64,000 bases of DNA, taken from the NCBI RefSeq assembly GCF_047324175.1, contig NZ_CP178732.1, positions 5,766,001 to 5,830,000 on the forward strand, read 5' to 3'. The notes beneath the pieces are model-generated. The model worked only from the letters and a program-made list of their open reading frames with translations. It searched no databases and was not told the origin of the DNA. The stretch is from Acerihabitans sp015654925 (lineage in GTDB: Bacteria; Pseudomonadota; Gammaproteobacteria; Enterobacterales; Enterobacteriaceae). The translations under genes were made by a program, and so were the position numbers. Numbering within the stretch: the stretch's first letter is position 1; each line of letters begins with the position of its first letter. Shown here one piece after another: positions 30,757 to 39,691 of the stretch.

Positions 30757-32169
30757 TTATTCCATGCCCAGCTCTTTGAGCTTGCGGGTCAGGGTATTCC
30801 TGCCCCAGCCCAGCAGCCGGGCCGCTTCCTGCTTATGTCCCTGGGTATGGCGCAGGGCGGTGGTCAACAGCGTTCTTTCCATTTCAGGCTGGGCTTCGGA
30901 CAACAGGTTTTGATGACCGGAGCGCAGGGCGCGATCCGCCCACTGGGCCAGCAGCGTGGCCCAGCTATCGGGCAGCGACTGAATAGTGGAATCCGGCGCG
31001 GTACTTTCAAATAATTCCGGCGGTAAATCCTGAATCAGGACTTCCTGGCCGGCCGCCATTACCGTCAGCCAGCGGCAGGTATTTTCCAGTTGGCGCACAT
31101 TACCCTGCCAGGGCAGGCGGGTCAGGGCGGTCTCGGTTTCGGGATGCAGGATTTTCGGGTCCACGCCCAGCTCTTTGGCCGCCACTTGCAGAAAATAGCG
31201 CGCCAGGCGGGGGATGTCTTCGCGCCGCTCGCGCAGGGGAGGCAAATGGACCCGGATGACGTTTAGCCGATGGAACAAATCCTCGCGGAATTTGCCTTCC
31301 TGCACGCGCAGCTCCAGATTCTGATGGGTAGCGGCAATAATCCTGACATCCACTTTAACCGGCGCATAACCGCCGACCCGGTAGAATTGGCCGTCCGCCA
31401 ATACGCGCAGCAAGCGGGTTTGCACATCAAGGGGCATATCGCCTATTTCGTCGAGAAACAGGGTGCCGCCGTCCGCTTGTTCAAACCGCCCCTGCCGTAC
31501 CTGATTGGCGCCGGTAAAGGCCCCTTTCTCATGGCCGAACAGTTCCGATTCGATCAAATCCTTGGGGATCGCCGCCATATTCAAGGCGATGAACGATGCC
31601 TTGGCGCGCGGGCTATGGCGGTGAAGGGCATGAGCGACCAGTTCTTTACCGGTGCCGGATTCACCGTTAATCAGCACGCTGATGGAGGAGCGTGACAAAC
31701 GACCGATAATGCGAAACACATCCTGCATGGCGGGCGCTTCACCGATAATATCCGTCGTCGGGCCGCTGGCGGGCTGCGCGCGCGCCGGCTGCTGCTGCTC
31801 CAGGTAGTGGCTGACCGCGCGTTCAACCAGGGCCACGGCTTCATCGATATCAAACGGCTTGGGCAGATAGTCGAATGCCCCTTGCTGATAGGCGCTGACC
31901 GCGGCATCCAAATCGGAATGGGCGGTCATGATGATCACCGGCAGCATCGGGTGGCGCTGTTTGATCTGTTTAAGTAATGCCAGGCCGTCCATGCCGGGCA
32001 TGCGGATATCCGATAACAACACGTCCGGGGTTTGGGTAGACAGCGCATCCAGTACCTGGCCGCCGCCTTCGAAGGCGACGCACGTTAACCCGGCTCCAGT
32101 GAGGGCGCGTTCGAGCACCCAGCGGATGGAGCTATCGTCGTCGACGATCCAGACTATCCCTCGTTGCAT
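30757..32169 (-). CDS. glnG: Nitrogen regulator NtrC (GlnG)
   Basis: 470 aa (E. coli 469). The receiver domain has phospho-acceptor D54. The sigma-54-interacting AAA+ domain carries GESGTGKE and ESELFGHEKGAFTGA, and a Fis-type HTH sits at the C-terminus (KQEAARLLGWGRNTLTRKLKEL). When phosphorylated by NtrB it activates sigma-54 promoters such as glnAp2. ATG 32169 matches the conserved MQRGIVWIVDDD; an upstream in-frame start would overlap glnL. Third gene of glnALG. Confidence 0.98.
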   Translation of the reverse strand: MQRGIVWIVDDDSSIRWVLERALTGAGLTCVAFEGGGQVLDALSTQTPDVLLSDIRMPGMDGLALLKQIKQRHPMLPVIIMTAHSDLDAAVSAYQQGAFDYLPKPFDIDEAVALVERAVSHYLEQQQPARAQPASGPTTDIIGEAPAMQDVFRIIGRLSRSSISVLINGESGTGKELVAHALHRHSPRAKASFIALNMAAIPKDLIESELFGHEKGAFTGANQVRQGRFEQADGGTLFLDEIGDMPLDVQTRLLRVLADGQFYRVGGYAPVKVDVRIIAATHQNLELRVQEGKFREDLFHRLNVIRVHLPPLRERREDIPRLARYFLQVAAKELGVDPKILHPETETALTRLPWQGNVRQLENTCRWLTVMAAGQEVLIQDLPPELFESTAPDSTIQSLPDSWATLLAQWADRALRSGHQNLLSEAQPEMERTLLTTALRHTQGHKQEAARLLGWGRNTLTRKLKELGME

Positions 32170-32176
32170 AGTGACC

Positions 32177-33226
32177 TCACTGGCGAATGGGCAGGAAAAC
32201 CGAAAATTCGGTATGACCCGGCCAACTGTTGAATTCAATTTTACCCGAATTTTGGTCGATAAGACTGCGGGCAATGGATAACCCTAAACCGGTCCCCCCC
32301 TCACGGCCGCTGACCATGGGGTAAAACAGCGTATCCTGCAATTGCGCGGGAACACCCGGGCCGTCATCTTCAATATCAATTCGCGCTACCAAACGATAAC
32401 GTACACCATGCAACGTTAGTTGGAACGCGGTACGGGTGCGTATAGTGATCGTGCCGCCGTCCGCACCCAATGCTTGCAGCGAGTTACGGGTAATATTCAG
32501 TAATACCTGTTCCATTTGGTCGGGATCGTGCGCCAGTTCAGGCAGGCTGGGATCGTAATCGCGCAGCAGGGTGACGTTTTCCGGTTTTTCCAGCGAGACC
32601 AATTGGAAAACCCGTTCGGCAACCTGATGGATGCTTTGCGTGACGTGCATGCCGGGTTGTTGCGGTCCCAGCAGGCGGTCGACCAAATTGCGCAGGCGAT
32701 CGGCCTGTTCGATAATGACTTTGGTATATTCCAGCAATGAGGGATCGGGCAGCGCTTTGGCCAGTAACTGCGCCGCGCCGCGTAATCCACCGAGCGGGTT
32801 TTTGATTTCATGGGCCAGCCCGCGCACCAGATCCCGCGCCGCGACCTGCTGGGCGTGCTGAATTTGTTCCTGGCTGAGACGCCGCTGGTTATCCATGGGC
32901 GCCAGCTCCATCAGGACGTAATTGTCGGGCAGGCGTTGCACGGTGAGAGAAAGAATATGGGCACGGCCGTCCACTACCAGCGTGACCTCATTATCGGTAA
33001 AGCCGTGGCCTTCGTTAAGGCTCTCGCGCATTAACTCGATGTTAAGCGAGAAATAACCCAGCAGTTCCGGCAGCGGCGTACCAAATAATTTGCGCGAGCT
33101 TTGAGCCAGCAGTTGCTGCGCCGCCGGATTGGCGTAATGAACGGCAAGATCGTTGTCCAGCACCAATATGCTGTTTATCAACGAATTTAGGATCTGCCCA
33201 GCATCGGGCAATGAGCCTGTAGCCAT
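32177..33226 (-). CDS. glnL: Nitrogen sensor histidine kinase NtrB (GlnL)
   Basis: 349 aa, as in E. coli. The N-terminal PAS domain (residues 1-120) is followed by the DHp helix with H139 in RGLAHEIKNPLGG and a HATPase with GREGGTGLGLSIA. It is cytoplasmic, and its phosphatase activity is stimulated by unmodified PII. ATG 33226 matches MATGSLPDAGQILNSLINS. It lies 7 nt before glnG. Confidence 0.97.
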   Translation of the reverse strand: MATGSLPDAGQILNSLINSILVLDNDLAVHYANPAAQQLLAQSSRKLFGTPLPELLGYFSLNIELMRESLNEGHGFTDNEVTLVVDGRAHILSLTVQRLPDNYVLMELAPMDNQRRLSQEQIQHAQQVAARDLVRGLAHEIKNPLGGLRGAAQLLAKALPDPSLLEYTKVIIEQADRLRNLVDRLLGPQQPGMHVTQSIHQVAERVFQLVSLEKPENVTLLRDYDPSLPELAHDPDQMEQVLLNITRNSLQALGADGGTITIRTRTAFQLTLHGVRYRLVARIDIEDDGPGVPAQLQDTLFYPMVSGREGGTGLGLSIARSLIDQNSGKIEFNSWPGHTEFSVFLPIRQ

Positions 33227-33302
33227 AAAGCAGTCTCCCGCACTATTTGAGTGCATTTATTCCATTAGATAATAATGCGCTTGGCTATGCGCAAGGCTTG
33301 GT

Positions 33303-33331
33303 GGAGAAAAAAGCCCATCCGAAGATGGGCT
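33303..33331 (-). terminator. Intercistronic terminator between glnA and glnL
   Basis: Stem AGCCCATC/GATGGGCT with loop CGAA (33312-33331). On the minus strand it is followed by TTTTTTCTCC. It would limit glnLG expression from glnA promoters, as in E. coli. The glnA 3' end with this hairpin is also where the GlnZ sRNA is made in E. coli. Confidence 0.8.
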
Positions 33332-33365
33332 GAAAGTTTCCACGGCAACAAAAAACACTTTCAAG

Positions 33366-34775
33366 TTATACGCTGTAATACAGCTCGAACTCTACCGGAT
33401 GCGGTGTCATGCGAATACGATCGACTTCTTCGGTGCGCAGGGTGATATACGCGTCGATGGAATCCTCGGTAAATACGCCGCCGCGGGTCAGGAATTCGTG
33501 ATCGGCTTCCAGCGCCTTAAGGGCTTCTTCAAGCGAACCGGCCACCTGTGGGATTTCCTTGGCTTCCTCTGGAGGCAAGTCGTACAGGTTTTTGTCCATG
33601 GCATCGCCAGGATGGATTTTGTTGATAACGCCGTCCAGGCCGGCCATCAGCAGGGCGGCAAACGCCAGGTACGGGTTGGCGGCCGGGTCCGGGAAGCGCA
33701 CTTCGATACGGCGGGCTTTCGGGCTGGCGACTACCGGGATACGGATGGAGGCGGAACGGTTGCGGGCGGAATAGGCCAGCATAACCGGCGCTTCATACCC
33801 CGGGACCAGACGTTTGTAGGAATTGGTGGTCGGGTTGGTCAGGGCATTGATAGCCTTGGCATGTTTGATTACGCCGCCGATATAGAACAGCGCCGTTTCC
33901 GACAGGCCGCCGTACTTGTCGCCGGAGAACAGGTTATTGCCGTCTTTGTTCAACGACATATGGCAGTGCATGCCCGAGCCGTTATCGCCGAACATCGGTT
34001 TCGGCATAAAGGTCGCGGTTTTACCAAATGCGTGGGCGACGTTATGCACCACATATTTGTAGATTTGGATTTCGTCGGCTTTTTTGGTCAGGCTGTTAAA
34101 GCGGGTCGCGATTTCGTTCTGGCCGGCGGTGGCGACTTCATGGTGATGGGCTTCAACGACCAGGCCCATTTCTTCCATGGTCAGACACATGGCGGAACGC
34201 AGATCCTGCGATGAATCCACCGGGGGAACCGGGAAATAACCGCCTTTCACGCCGGGACGGTGGCCTTTATTGCCGCCTTCGTAGGCTTTATCGGTGTTCC
34301 ATGCGGCTTCGATGTCGTCAATGGCGACGTGGGAACCGGAAATGGAAGAACCAAAACGAATGTCATCGAACAGGAAGAATTCGGGTTCTGGCCCAAACAG
34401 CACGGTATCCGCGATACCGGAAGATTTCAGGAACTCTTCGGCGCGTTTGGCGATGGAACGCGGATCGCGATCGTAGCCCTGCATGGTGGCAGGCTCAAGA
34501 ATGTCGCAACGGATAATCAGCGTTGATTCTTCGAAGAAAGGATCAAGCATTGCGGTGCTGGCATCAGGCATCAGCACCATATCGGATTCATTAATGCCTT
34601 TCCAGCCGCCAATGGAGGAGCCGTCAAACATTTTTCCATCTTCAAAGAAGTCGGCATCTACCTGATGGGCTGGTATAGTGACGTGCTGTTCTTTACCTTT
34701 CGTATCAGTGAAACGCAGGTCGACGAATTTTACTTCGTGCTCGTTAAGCATCGTCAAAACGTGTTCAGCGGACAT
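33366..34775 (-). CDS. glnA: Glutamine synthetase (GSI-beta, adenylylated type)
   Basis: 469 aa, as in E. coli. Makes glutamine from glutamate, ammonia and ATP as a dodecamer. Visible sites are the beta-Grasp N-terminal domain (KFVDLRFTDTKGKEQH), MFDGSSIGGW, the metal-site region GPEPEFFLFDD, NGSGMHCHMS, and the NLYDLPPEE loop, whose Tyr (about residue 398) is adenylylated by GlnE. This makes it the GlnE/PII-controlled type. It is first in the glnALG operon, under a sigma-54 promoter. Confidence 0.98.
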   Translation of the reverse strand: MSAEHVLTMLNEHEVKFVDLRFTDTKGKEQHVTIPAHQVDADFFEDGKMFDGSSIGGWKGINESDMVLMPDASTAMLDPFFEESTLIIRCDILEPATMQGYDRDPRSIAKRAEEFLKSSGIADTVLFGPEPEFFLFDDIRFGSSISGSHVAIDDIEAAWNTDKAYEGGNKGHRPGVKGGYFPVPPVDSSQDLRSAMCLTMEEMGLVVEAHHHEVATAGQNEIATRFNSLTKKADEIQIYKYVVHNVAHAFGKTATFMPKPMFGDNGSGMHCHMSLNKDGNNLFSGDKYGGLSETALFYIGGVIKHAKAINALTNPTTNSYKRLVPGYEAPVMLAYSARNRSASIRIPVVASPKARRIEVRFPDPAANPYLAFAALLMAGLDGVINKIHPGDAMDKNLYDLPPEEAKEIPQVAGSLEEALKALEADHEFLTRGGVFTEDSIDAYITLRTEEVDRIRMTPHPVEFELYYSV

Positions 34776-34869
34776 AACTTGTATTCTCCCGGATGTGCCA
34801 TTGTGTCGTCGTGGAACGAAATCGTATGGATCGAATTTTATTTAACTTAGCTACGCTAGGCTAAACTAA

Positions 34870-34885
34870 AGCTAAAAGTGTGCCA
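34870..34885 (-). promoter_or_regulatory. Sigma-54 promoter glnAp2
   Basis: The minus strand reads TGGCAC-ACTTT-TAGCT, an RpoN -24/-12 promoter (consensus TGGCAC-N5-TTGCW). It is about 95 bp upstream of glnA with NtrC-like sites further upstream. Confidence 0.85.
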
Positions 34886-34941
34886 ACATTGCTAAAATGA
34901 TGCAAAGGGCCGCATAACCGGCCTTTAACCAGAAGTCCGGA

Positions 34942-35010
34942 TGCACCACATTGGTGGGAAAGTGCCATCATAGTGCATTTGGGCAGTAGGTGGGCACTAT
35001 TTTGGTGCAA
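34942..35010 (-). promoter_or_regulatory. NtrC enhancer sites upstream of glnAp2
   Basis: Three dyads of the GCAC-N7-GTGC type: TGCACCACATTGGTGG (34942-34957), AGTGCCATCATAGTGCAT (34961-34978) and GGGCACTATTTTGGTGCAA (34992-35010, the best match). They are spaced as the E. coli glnA enhancer and low-affinity sites. The distal one may also overlap the sigma-70 promoter glnAp1. Confidence 0.7.
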
Positions 35011-35157
35011 CAAGTGGGGCGAGGAGAAATAATGCACTGAGAAAGGGATGACGAAGCGTTAAAAATGACGCAAATGCAGAGATCATCGCGATCTTGTTTA
35101 GTCCCTCGCTTATTACGTGTACAATAACGCGCTATTTCTAATGCCTGAGGCAAAGTT

Positions 35158-36981
35158 GTGATCGAAAATTTGCGTAACATCGCCATCATCGCGCACGTCG
35201 ACCATGGTAAAACTACCCTGGTCGATAAGCTGTTGCAACAATCCGGAACATTGGGTGACCGCAACGACGCCACCGAGCGCGTTATGGACTCCAACGATTT
35301 GGAGAAAGAGCGTGGGATTACCATCCTCGCTAAAAATACCGCTATTAACTGGCACGACTACCGTATCAACATCGTTGATACCCCCGGACACGCCGATTTC
35401 GGCGGCGAAGTTGAGCGCGTAATGTCCATGGTTGACTCAGTATTGCTGCTGGTCGACGCCATGGACGGACCTATGCCGCAAACCCGGTTCGTGACCCAGA
35501 AAGCCTTTGCTTATGGCCTGAAACCCATAGTGGTAATCAATAAAGTCGACCGTCCGGGCGCACGTCCTGATTGGGTCGTCGACCAGGTGTTTGATTTATT
35601 TGTAAACCTCGGCGCAACCGATGAGCAACTGGATTTTCCGATCATATATGCCTCCGCGTTAAACGGTGTTGCGGGCTATGAACACGAAAACATGGCCAGC
35701 GACATGACCCCGCTGTTTGAATCTATCGTCAAGAACGTCGAAGCGCCCAATGTGGATAGCGACGGCGCATTCCAGATGCAGATTTCTCAGCTTGATTACA
35801 ACAGCTATGTCGGCGTCATCGGCATCGGCCGCATCAAGCGCGGTTCGGTTAAACCGAACCAGTCCGTGACCATCATCGACCATGAAGGCAAACGCCGCAA
35901 TGGTAAAGTGGGCCAGGTATTGGGCCACATGGGCCTGCTGCGTATCGAGTCCAAACTGGCTGAAGCCGGCGATATCATCGCCGTTACAGGTCTGGGTGAA
36001 CTGAACATCTCCGATACCATTTGCGACCCGGCCCAGGTTGAAGCGTTGCCGCCGCTGACCGTGGACGAACCTACCGTGTCCATGTCTTTCGGCGTTAACA
36101 ATTCACCGTTCTGCGGCAAAGAAGGCAAGTACGTCACTTCCCGCCAGATCCTTGAGCGCCTGAATAAAGAACTGGTGCACAACGTGGCCCTGCGCGTGGA
36201 AGAAACCGTCGATCCGGATACCTTCCTGGTATCGGGCCGCGGCGAGTTGCATCTGTCGGTGCTGATCGAAAACATGCGCCGCGAAGGGTTTGAAATCGGC
36301 GTTTCACGGCCGAAAGTTATTTATCGTACCGTTGACGGTAAAAAACAGGAACCGTTCGAACAGGTTACGCTGGATATCGAAGAGCAGAACCAGGGCCCGG
36401 TTATGGAGGCCATGGGTATCCGTAAGGGTGAAATGCGCGATATGCTGCCGGACGGCAAAGGGCGCATCCGTCTTGATTACATCATCCCCAGCCGTGGTTT
36501 GATTGGTTTCCGTACCGAATTCCTGACCATGACCTCCGGCACCGGCCTGCTGTATTCGTCATTCAGCCATTATGACGACGTGCGTCCGGGTGAAATCGGC
36601 CAGCGTCAAAACGGCGTGATGATCTCCAACGGCCAGGGTAAAGCGGTGGCTTACGCCCTGTATAGCCTGCAAGACCGCGGCCGCCTGTTCCTGGGCCATG
36701 GCGCCGAAGTGTACGAAGGCCAGATCATCGGCATCCACACCCGTTCCAACGATTTGACGGTTAACTGTCTGACCGGTAAAAAACTGACCAACATGCGCGC
36801 GTCGGGTACCGACGAAGCTACCACCCTGGTGACGGCGATTAAAATGTCGCTGGAGCAGGCGCTTGAGTTTATCGATGATGATGAACTGGTGGAAGTCACG
36901 CCGCTGTCTATCCGTTTGCGTAAGCGTCATTTGACCGAAAATGACCGTAAGCGCGCCAACCGTTCAGGTAAAGAAGCGTAA
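35158..36981 (+). CDS. typA: Ribosome-dependent GTPase TypA/BipA
   Basis: 607 aa (E. coli 607). Translational GTPase with G1 AHVDHGKTT (residues 12-20), switch I KERGITILAKNTA, G3 DTPGHADFGGEV and G4 NKVDR. EF-G-like domains III and V and the BipA-specific C-terminal domain (LTENDRKRANRSGKEA) follow. It acts in 50S assembly and cold or stress adaptation. The start is GTG at 35158, where the conserved sequence begins. It is divergent from glnA. Confidence 0.97.
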   Translation: MIENLRNIAIIAHVDHGKTTLVDKLLQQSGTLGDRNDATERVMDSNDLEKERGITILAKNTAINWHDYRINIVDTPGHADFGGEVERVMSMVDSVLLLVDAMDGPMPQTRFVTQKAFAYGLKPIVVINKVDRPGARPDWVVDQVFDLFVNLGATDEQLDFPIIYASALNGVAGYEHENMASDMTPLFESIVKNVEAPNVDSDGAFQMQISQLDYNSYVGVIGIGRIKRGSVKPNQSVTIIDHEGKRRNGKVGQVLGHMGLLRIESKLAEAGDIIAVTGLGELNISDTICDPAQVEALPPLTVDEPTVSMSFGVNNSPFCGKEGKYVTSRQILERLNKELVHNVALRVEETVDPDTFLVSGRGELHLSVLIENMRREGFEIGVSRPKVIYRTVDGKKQEPFEQVTLDIEEQNQGPVMEAMGIRKGEMRDMLPDGKGRIRLDYIIPSRGLIGFRTEFLTMTSGTGLLYSSFSHYDDVRPGEIGQRQNGVMISNGQGKAVAYALYSLQDRGRLFLGHGAEVYEGQIIGIHTRSNDLTVNCLTGKKLTNMRASGTDEATTLVTAIKMSLEQALEFIDDDELVEVTPLSIRLRKRHLTENDRKRANRSGKEA

Positions 36982-37012
36982 TCAGCCCATCCCAGGATAG
37001 GTTTATAAGCTT

Positions 37013-37049
37013 AAAAATGCCGGTCCGCACAAGCGGACCGGCATTTTTT
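37013..37049. terminator. Bidirectional terminator between typA and deoR
   Basis: Perfect 16-bp inverted repeat AAAAATGCCGGTCCGC/GCGGACCGGCATTTTT with loop ACAA. A-tract on one side and T-tract on the other serve both convergent genes. Confidence 0.92.
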
Positions 37050-37072
37050 ATGCCTGCAATAACCCCTGCCGG

Positions 37073-37846
37073 TCAATCGGTCCCGTAGATCAGCGCAATA
37101 TTATGCTGCTGGCAATAGTCATGAAACTTATGGGGCGGGGAACGATCGGTTATCAGGGTATTAAACTGGGTCAGCGGCCCGATGGCCGCGGGCTTGGTGT
37201 TATCGAATTTACTGCTATCGGCCACCAGGATCGCCTGCTGCGACATGGCTAACGCACGGTGCTTCATGGTTAGTTCGTCGAAGTTAAAGCAGGTGGCGCC
37301 GTAGCCGATATCGATGCCGGCCGCGGAAATAAACGCCTTATCCGGGCAGATATTATCCAGGATGGAGTATTGGGTCAGGGGCGTAAAAATACAGTTGGCG
37401 GCATGGAATTCGCCGCCGCACAGAATGACTTTGCAGTTGGGCCGGTCTTGCAGCGCCAGGAATGTGTTCAGGGAATAACAGATGGCGGTAAAGGCCAGGT
37501 CTTCGCTTATGGCGTCGATAATCAGCGGCGTCGTGGTGCCGCAATCAAAAAACACCGTGTCGTCCGGCTGTATCAGCCGAGCCGCCAGCCGGCCGGCGAT
37601 GCTTTTCTCTTCAACGTGTTTGGCTTTTTGATCCGAGACAAAATAGTGAGTGACCGCGCTGCTTCTCGGATCGTTGACTATATAGCCGCCAAGCAGCACC
37701 ACCTGGGCAGGTTCGGCGCTGAGATCGCGGCGGATGGTCATTTCAGAGACACCCAGCAGGATGGCGGCATCTTTCAGGTGAAGCTTGTCTTCCCGCTTCA
37801 ATGCCATTATCAGCTTATTAATCCTTTCCTCGCGCCGCGTTTCCAT
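37073..37846 (-). CDS. deoR: Deoxyribonucleoside/deoxyribose operon repressor DeoR
   Basis: 257 aa (E. coli 252). The N-terminal DeoR-type HTH begins METRREERI; its helix region KDAAILLGVSEMTIRRDL is at about residues 25-42. The C-terminal sugar-phosphate sensor domain carries DCGTTTP, CYSLNTFLAL, CGGEF and SAAGI. In E. coli deoxyribose-5-phosphate releases it from TGTTAGAA-type operators, and such sites occur upstream of deoC here. It lies 44 bp downstream of deoC, so the repressor sits in the operon it should control. Confidence 0.93.
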   Translation of the reverse strand: METRREERINKLIMALKREDKLHLKDAAILLGVSEMTIRRDLSAEPAQVVLLGGYIVNDPRSSAVTHYFVSDQKAKHVEEKSIAGRLAARLIQPDDTVFFDCGTTTPLIIDAISEDLAFTAICYSLNTFLALQDRPNCKVILCGGEFHAANCIFTPLTQYSILDNICPDKAFISAAGIDIGYGATCFNFDELTMKHRALAMSQQAILVADSSKFDNTKPAAIGPLTQFNTLITDRSPPHKFHDYCQQHNIALIYGTD

Positions 37847-37890
37847 AGTACATCCTGCGTCATGAGATCCGGTATTTCCGAATCCCTAAA

Positions 37891-38568
37891 TTAATAGTTG
37901 CCGGTCGCCGCCGCCCCCGACACGATAGATACGCCGGAGCTGGTGCCGATGCGGGTAGCGCCGGCCTGAATCATGGTTTTGGCGGTTTGGCGATCGCGCA
38001 CGGCGCCGGAAGCTTTAACCCCCACGTCTTCACCCACCGTCTGACGCATTAATTTGACGTGATCTTCACGTGCGCCGCCGGTGCTAAAACCCGTGGACGT
38101 TTTAACAAAAGCCACCTTGAGTTCCCGGCAAATCTGGCAAACTTCAACGATTTGTTGCGAACTCAACAAGCAGGTTTCCAATATTACCTTCAATGGAATA
38201 GCCGCGCAAACCTCATGGACCGCCCGGATATCGGCGGTTACCGCGTCGATTTTTCCGCTTTTCAGCCAGCCTACATTAATCACCATGTCAATTTCCTGCG
38301 CCCCCGCCTGGATAGCCGCCTGCGCTTCAAACGCCTTGACCGACGTCAGGGCCGAGCCCAGCGGGAACCCGATTACCGAGCACACTTTAACCGCAGAACC
38401 CCGTAGCGCTTGTGCGGCGAACGGAACGTAACCGGAATTCACGCATACAGAATAGAAACCAAACCGTTTTGCTTCGTCGCACAGGGTGGCGATTTGCGCT
38501 TCGGTGGCGTCCATGGCCAGCAAGGTATGGTCAATATAACGGGCAAAATCGATTTCAGGTTGAGTCAT
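37891..38568 (-). CDS. deoC: Deoxyribose-phosphate aldolase
   Basis: 225 aa. TIM-barrel class I aldolase that splits 2-deoxyribose-5-phosphate into glyceraldehyde-3-phosphate and acetaldehyde. The Schiff-base lysine is K156 in FVKTSTGF, the proton-relay lysine K185 in GVKASG, and the conserved acid D94 in EIDMVINVG. The length is that of the short type found in Bacillus and Salmonella-like deoxyribose clusters, not the 259-aa E. coli deo-operon enzyme. It supplies the second step after DeoK. Confidence 0.95.
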   Translation of the reverse strand: MTQPEIDFARYIDHTLLAMDATEAQIATLCDEAKRFGFYSVCVNSGYVPFAAQALRGSAVKVCSVIGFPLGSALTSVKAFEAQAAIQAGAQEIDMVINVGWLKSGKIDAVTADIRAVHEVCAAIPLKVILETCLLSSQQIVEVCQICRELKVAFVKTSTGFSTGGAREDHVKLMRQTVGEDVGVKASGAVRDRQTAKTMIQAGATRIGTSSGVSIVSGAAATGNY

Positions 38569-38603
38569 TTTAAGGTCCTTTATGAGGATTGATATTGTTG
38601 CAA

Positions 38604-38619
38604 TGTTAGAATAATAACA
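38604..38619. promoter_or_regulatory. DeoR operator near deoC
   Basis: TGTTAGAATAATAACA matches the E. coli DeoR operator TGTTAGAATTCTAACA in 14 of 16 positions, including all of the left half. It lies 36 bp upstream of the deoC start. Confidence 0.8.
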
Positions 38620-38670
38620 TCATAGAACCGCTTTCAATAGCCATTTATCAATTTTTCATTCATTAATTGG

Positions 38671-38686
38671 TGTGATTAATGTCACG
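38671..38686. promoter_or_regulatory. Putative CRP-cAMP site in the deoC-deoK gap
   Basis: TGTGA-TTAATG-TCACG fits the CRP consensus TGTGA-N6-TCACA with one mismatch. It is central in the divergent promoter region, suggesting catabolite control of both operons. Confidence 0.65.
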
Positions 38687-38710
38687 TTAATAACATTTAA
38701 CAGTTGTTAG

Positions 38711-38726
38711 TGTTACAGGAATAACA
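38711..38726. promoter_or_regulatory. Second DeoR-like operator near deoK
   Basis: TGTTACAGGAATAACA is a dyad with the same outer half-sites (TGTTA/TAACA), 35 bp before deoK. It is 107 bp centre-to-centre from the deoC-side operator. E. coli DeoR loops DNA between operators, so paired control is plausible. Confidence 0.65.
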
Positions 38727-38760
38727 TTGAATAGAGTGAAATTTATGAGGGCTAATAATT

Positions 38761-39687
38761 ATGGATATTGCAGTTATCGGTTCCAACATGGTGGATCTCA
38801 TCACCTATATCACAAAGATGCCTAAAACCGGGGAGACGCTCGAAGCGCCGGATTTTGAAATCGGCTGCGGCGGCAAAGGGGCCAACCAGGCGGTCGCGGC
38901 CGCCAAGCTTGGCGCCGGCGTGATGATGATTGGTAAAGTGGGCGAGGATATGTTCGCTGAAAATACCGTCAATAATCTGCGGCATTTTGGCGTTGATACC
39001 CGCTATGTCGAAACGGTGGCGGGCGTATCCAGCGGCGTTGCGCCGATTTTTGTTGATCGGGATTCACAAAATCGCATCTTGATCATCAAGGGCGCGAACA
39101 ATCACCTGGGCGCTGCGGATATCGACAACGCGGCGGATCGGCTTAAAAGCTGTAAATTAATTATCCTGCAATTGGAAATTCCCCTGGCCACCGTTTACCA
39201 CGCCATTGATTTTGCCAGAAAGCACCAGGTTCCCGTCATTCTCAATCCCGCGCCGGCCAGCCGGGAGCTGGATATCGGTTATGCCTGCCAGTGTGATTTT
39301 TTTATGCCTAATGAAACGGAACTGGAAATCCTGACCGGGATGCCCGTGGACAGCGAGGAGAATATCCTCGCCGCCGGCCGGTCTTTACTGGCGAAAGGTT
39401 TGAAGAATCTGATTATTACCATGGGCCAGCGCGGCTCGGTGTGGTTAAGCGGCGCCGACATCCACCGGGTTGAGCCGGTAAAGGTCGACGCGGTGGATAC
39501 CAGCGGCGCCGGCGATGCGTATATCGGCTGCTTTGCCCACTACTACGTTAACGGCGGCGACGTAAAACAGGCGATGGAGTATGCCTCCGCGTACGCCGCC
39601 TACAGCGTCAAGGGTAAAGGCACCCAGCGTTCTTATCCCGATGCCGCCCAATTCCATGATTTCCTCGCCACCTTACATCAGGAATAA
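38761..39687 (+). CDS. deoK: Deoxyribokinase (PfkB family)
   Basis: 308 aa ribokinase-fold sugar kinase. The substrate motif GGKGANQA is at residues 37-44. The ATP/anion-hole motif DTSGAGDA ends with catalytic D252. NPAPA and PNETE are family features. Salmonella DeoK phosphorylates 2-deoxy-D-ribose at C5. The assignment over ribokinase rests on the neighbours deoP, deoX and deoC and on the DeoR operators. Its stop is 4 nt before deoP. Confidence 0.88.
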   Translation: MDIAVIGSNMVDLITYITKMPKTGETLEAPDFEIGCGGKGANQAVAAAKLGAGVMMIGKVGEDMFAENTVNNLRHFGVDTRYVETVAGVSSGVAPIFVDRDSQNRILIIKGANNHLGAADIDNAADRLKSCKLIILQLEIPLATVYHAIDFARKHQVPVILNPAPASRELDIGYACQCDFFMPNETELEILTGMPVDSEENILAAGRSLLAKGLKNLIITMGQRGSVWLSGADIHRVEPVKVDAVDTSGAGDAYIGCFAHYYVNGGDVKQAMEYASAYAAYSVKGKGTQRSYPDAAQFHDFLATLHQE

Positions 39688-39691
39688 CATC

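Noticed and set aside
33399..34214. 271-codon plus-strand frame opposite glnA
   Set aside because: Antisense shadow of glnA. Codon pattern and Gly/Arg/Phe-rich translation follow from the complementary strand; no family recognised.
39581..39691. N-terminal extension of the DeoP frame into deoK
   Set aside because: The extra 37 codons are in deoK coding sequence and Pro/Ser-rich. The conserved transporter N-terminus begins at 39692, just after the deoK stop.
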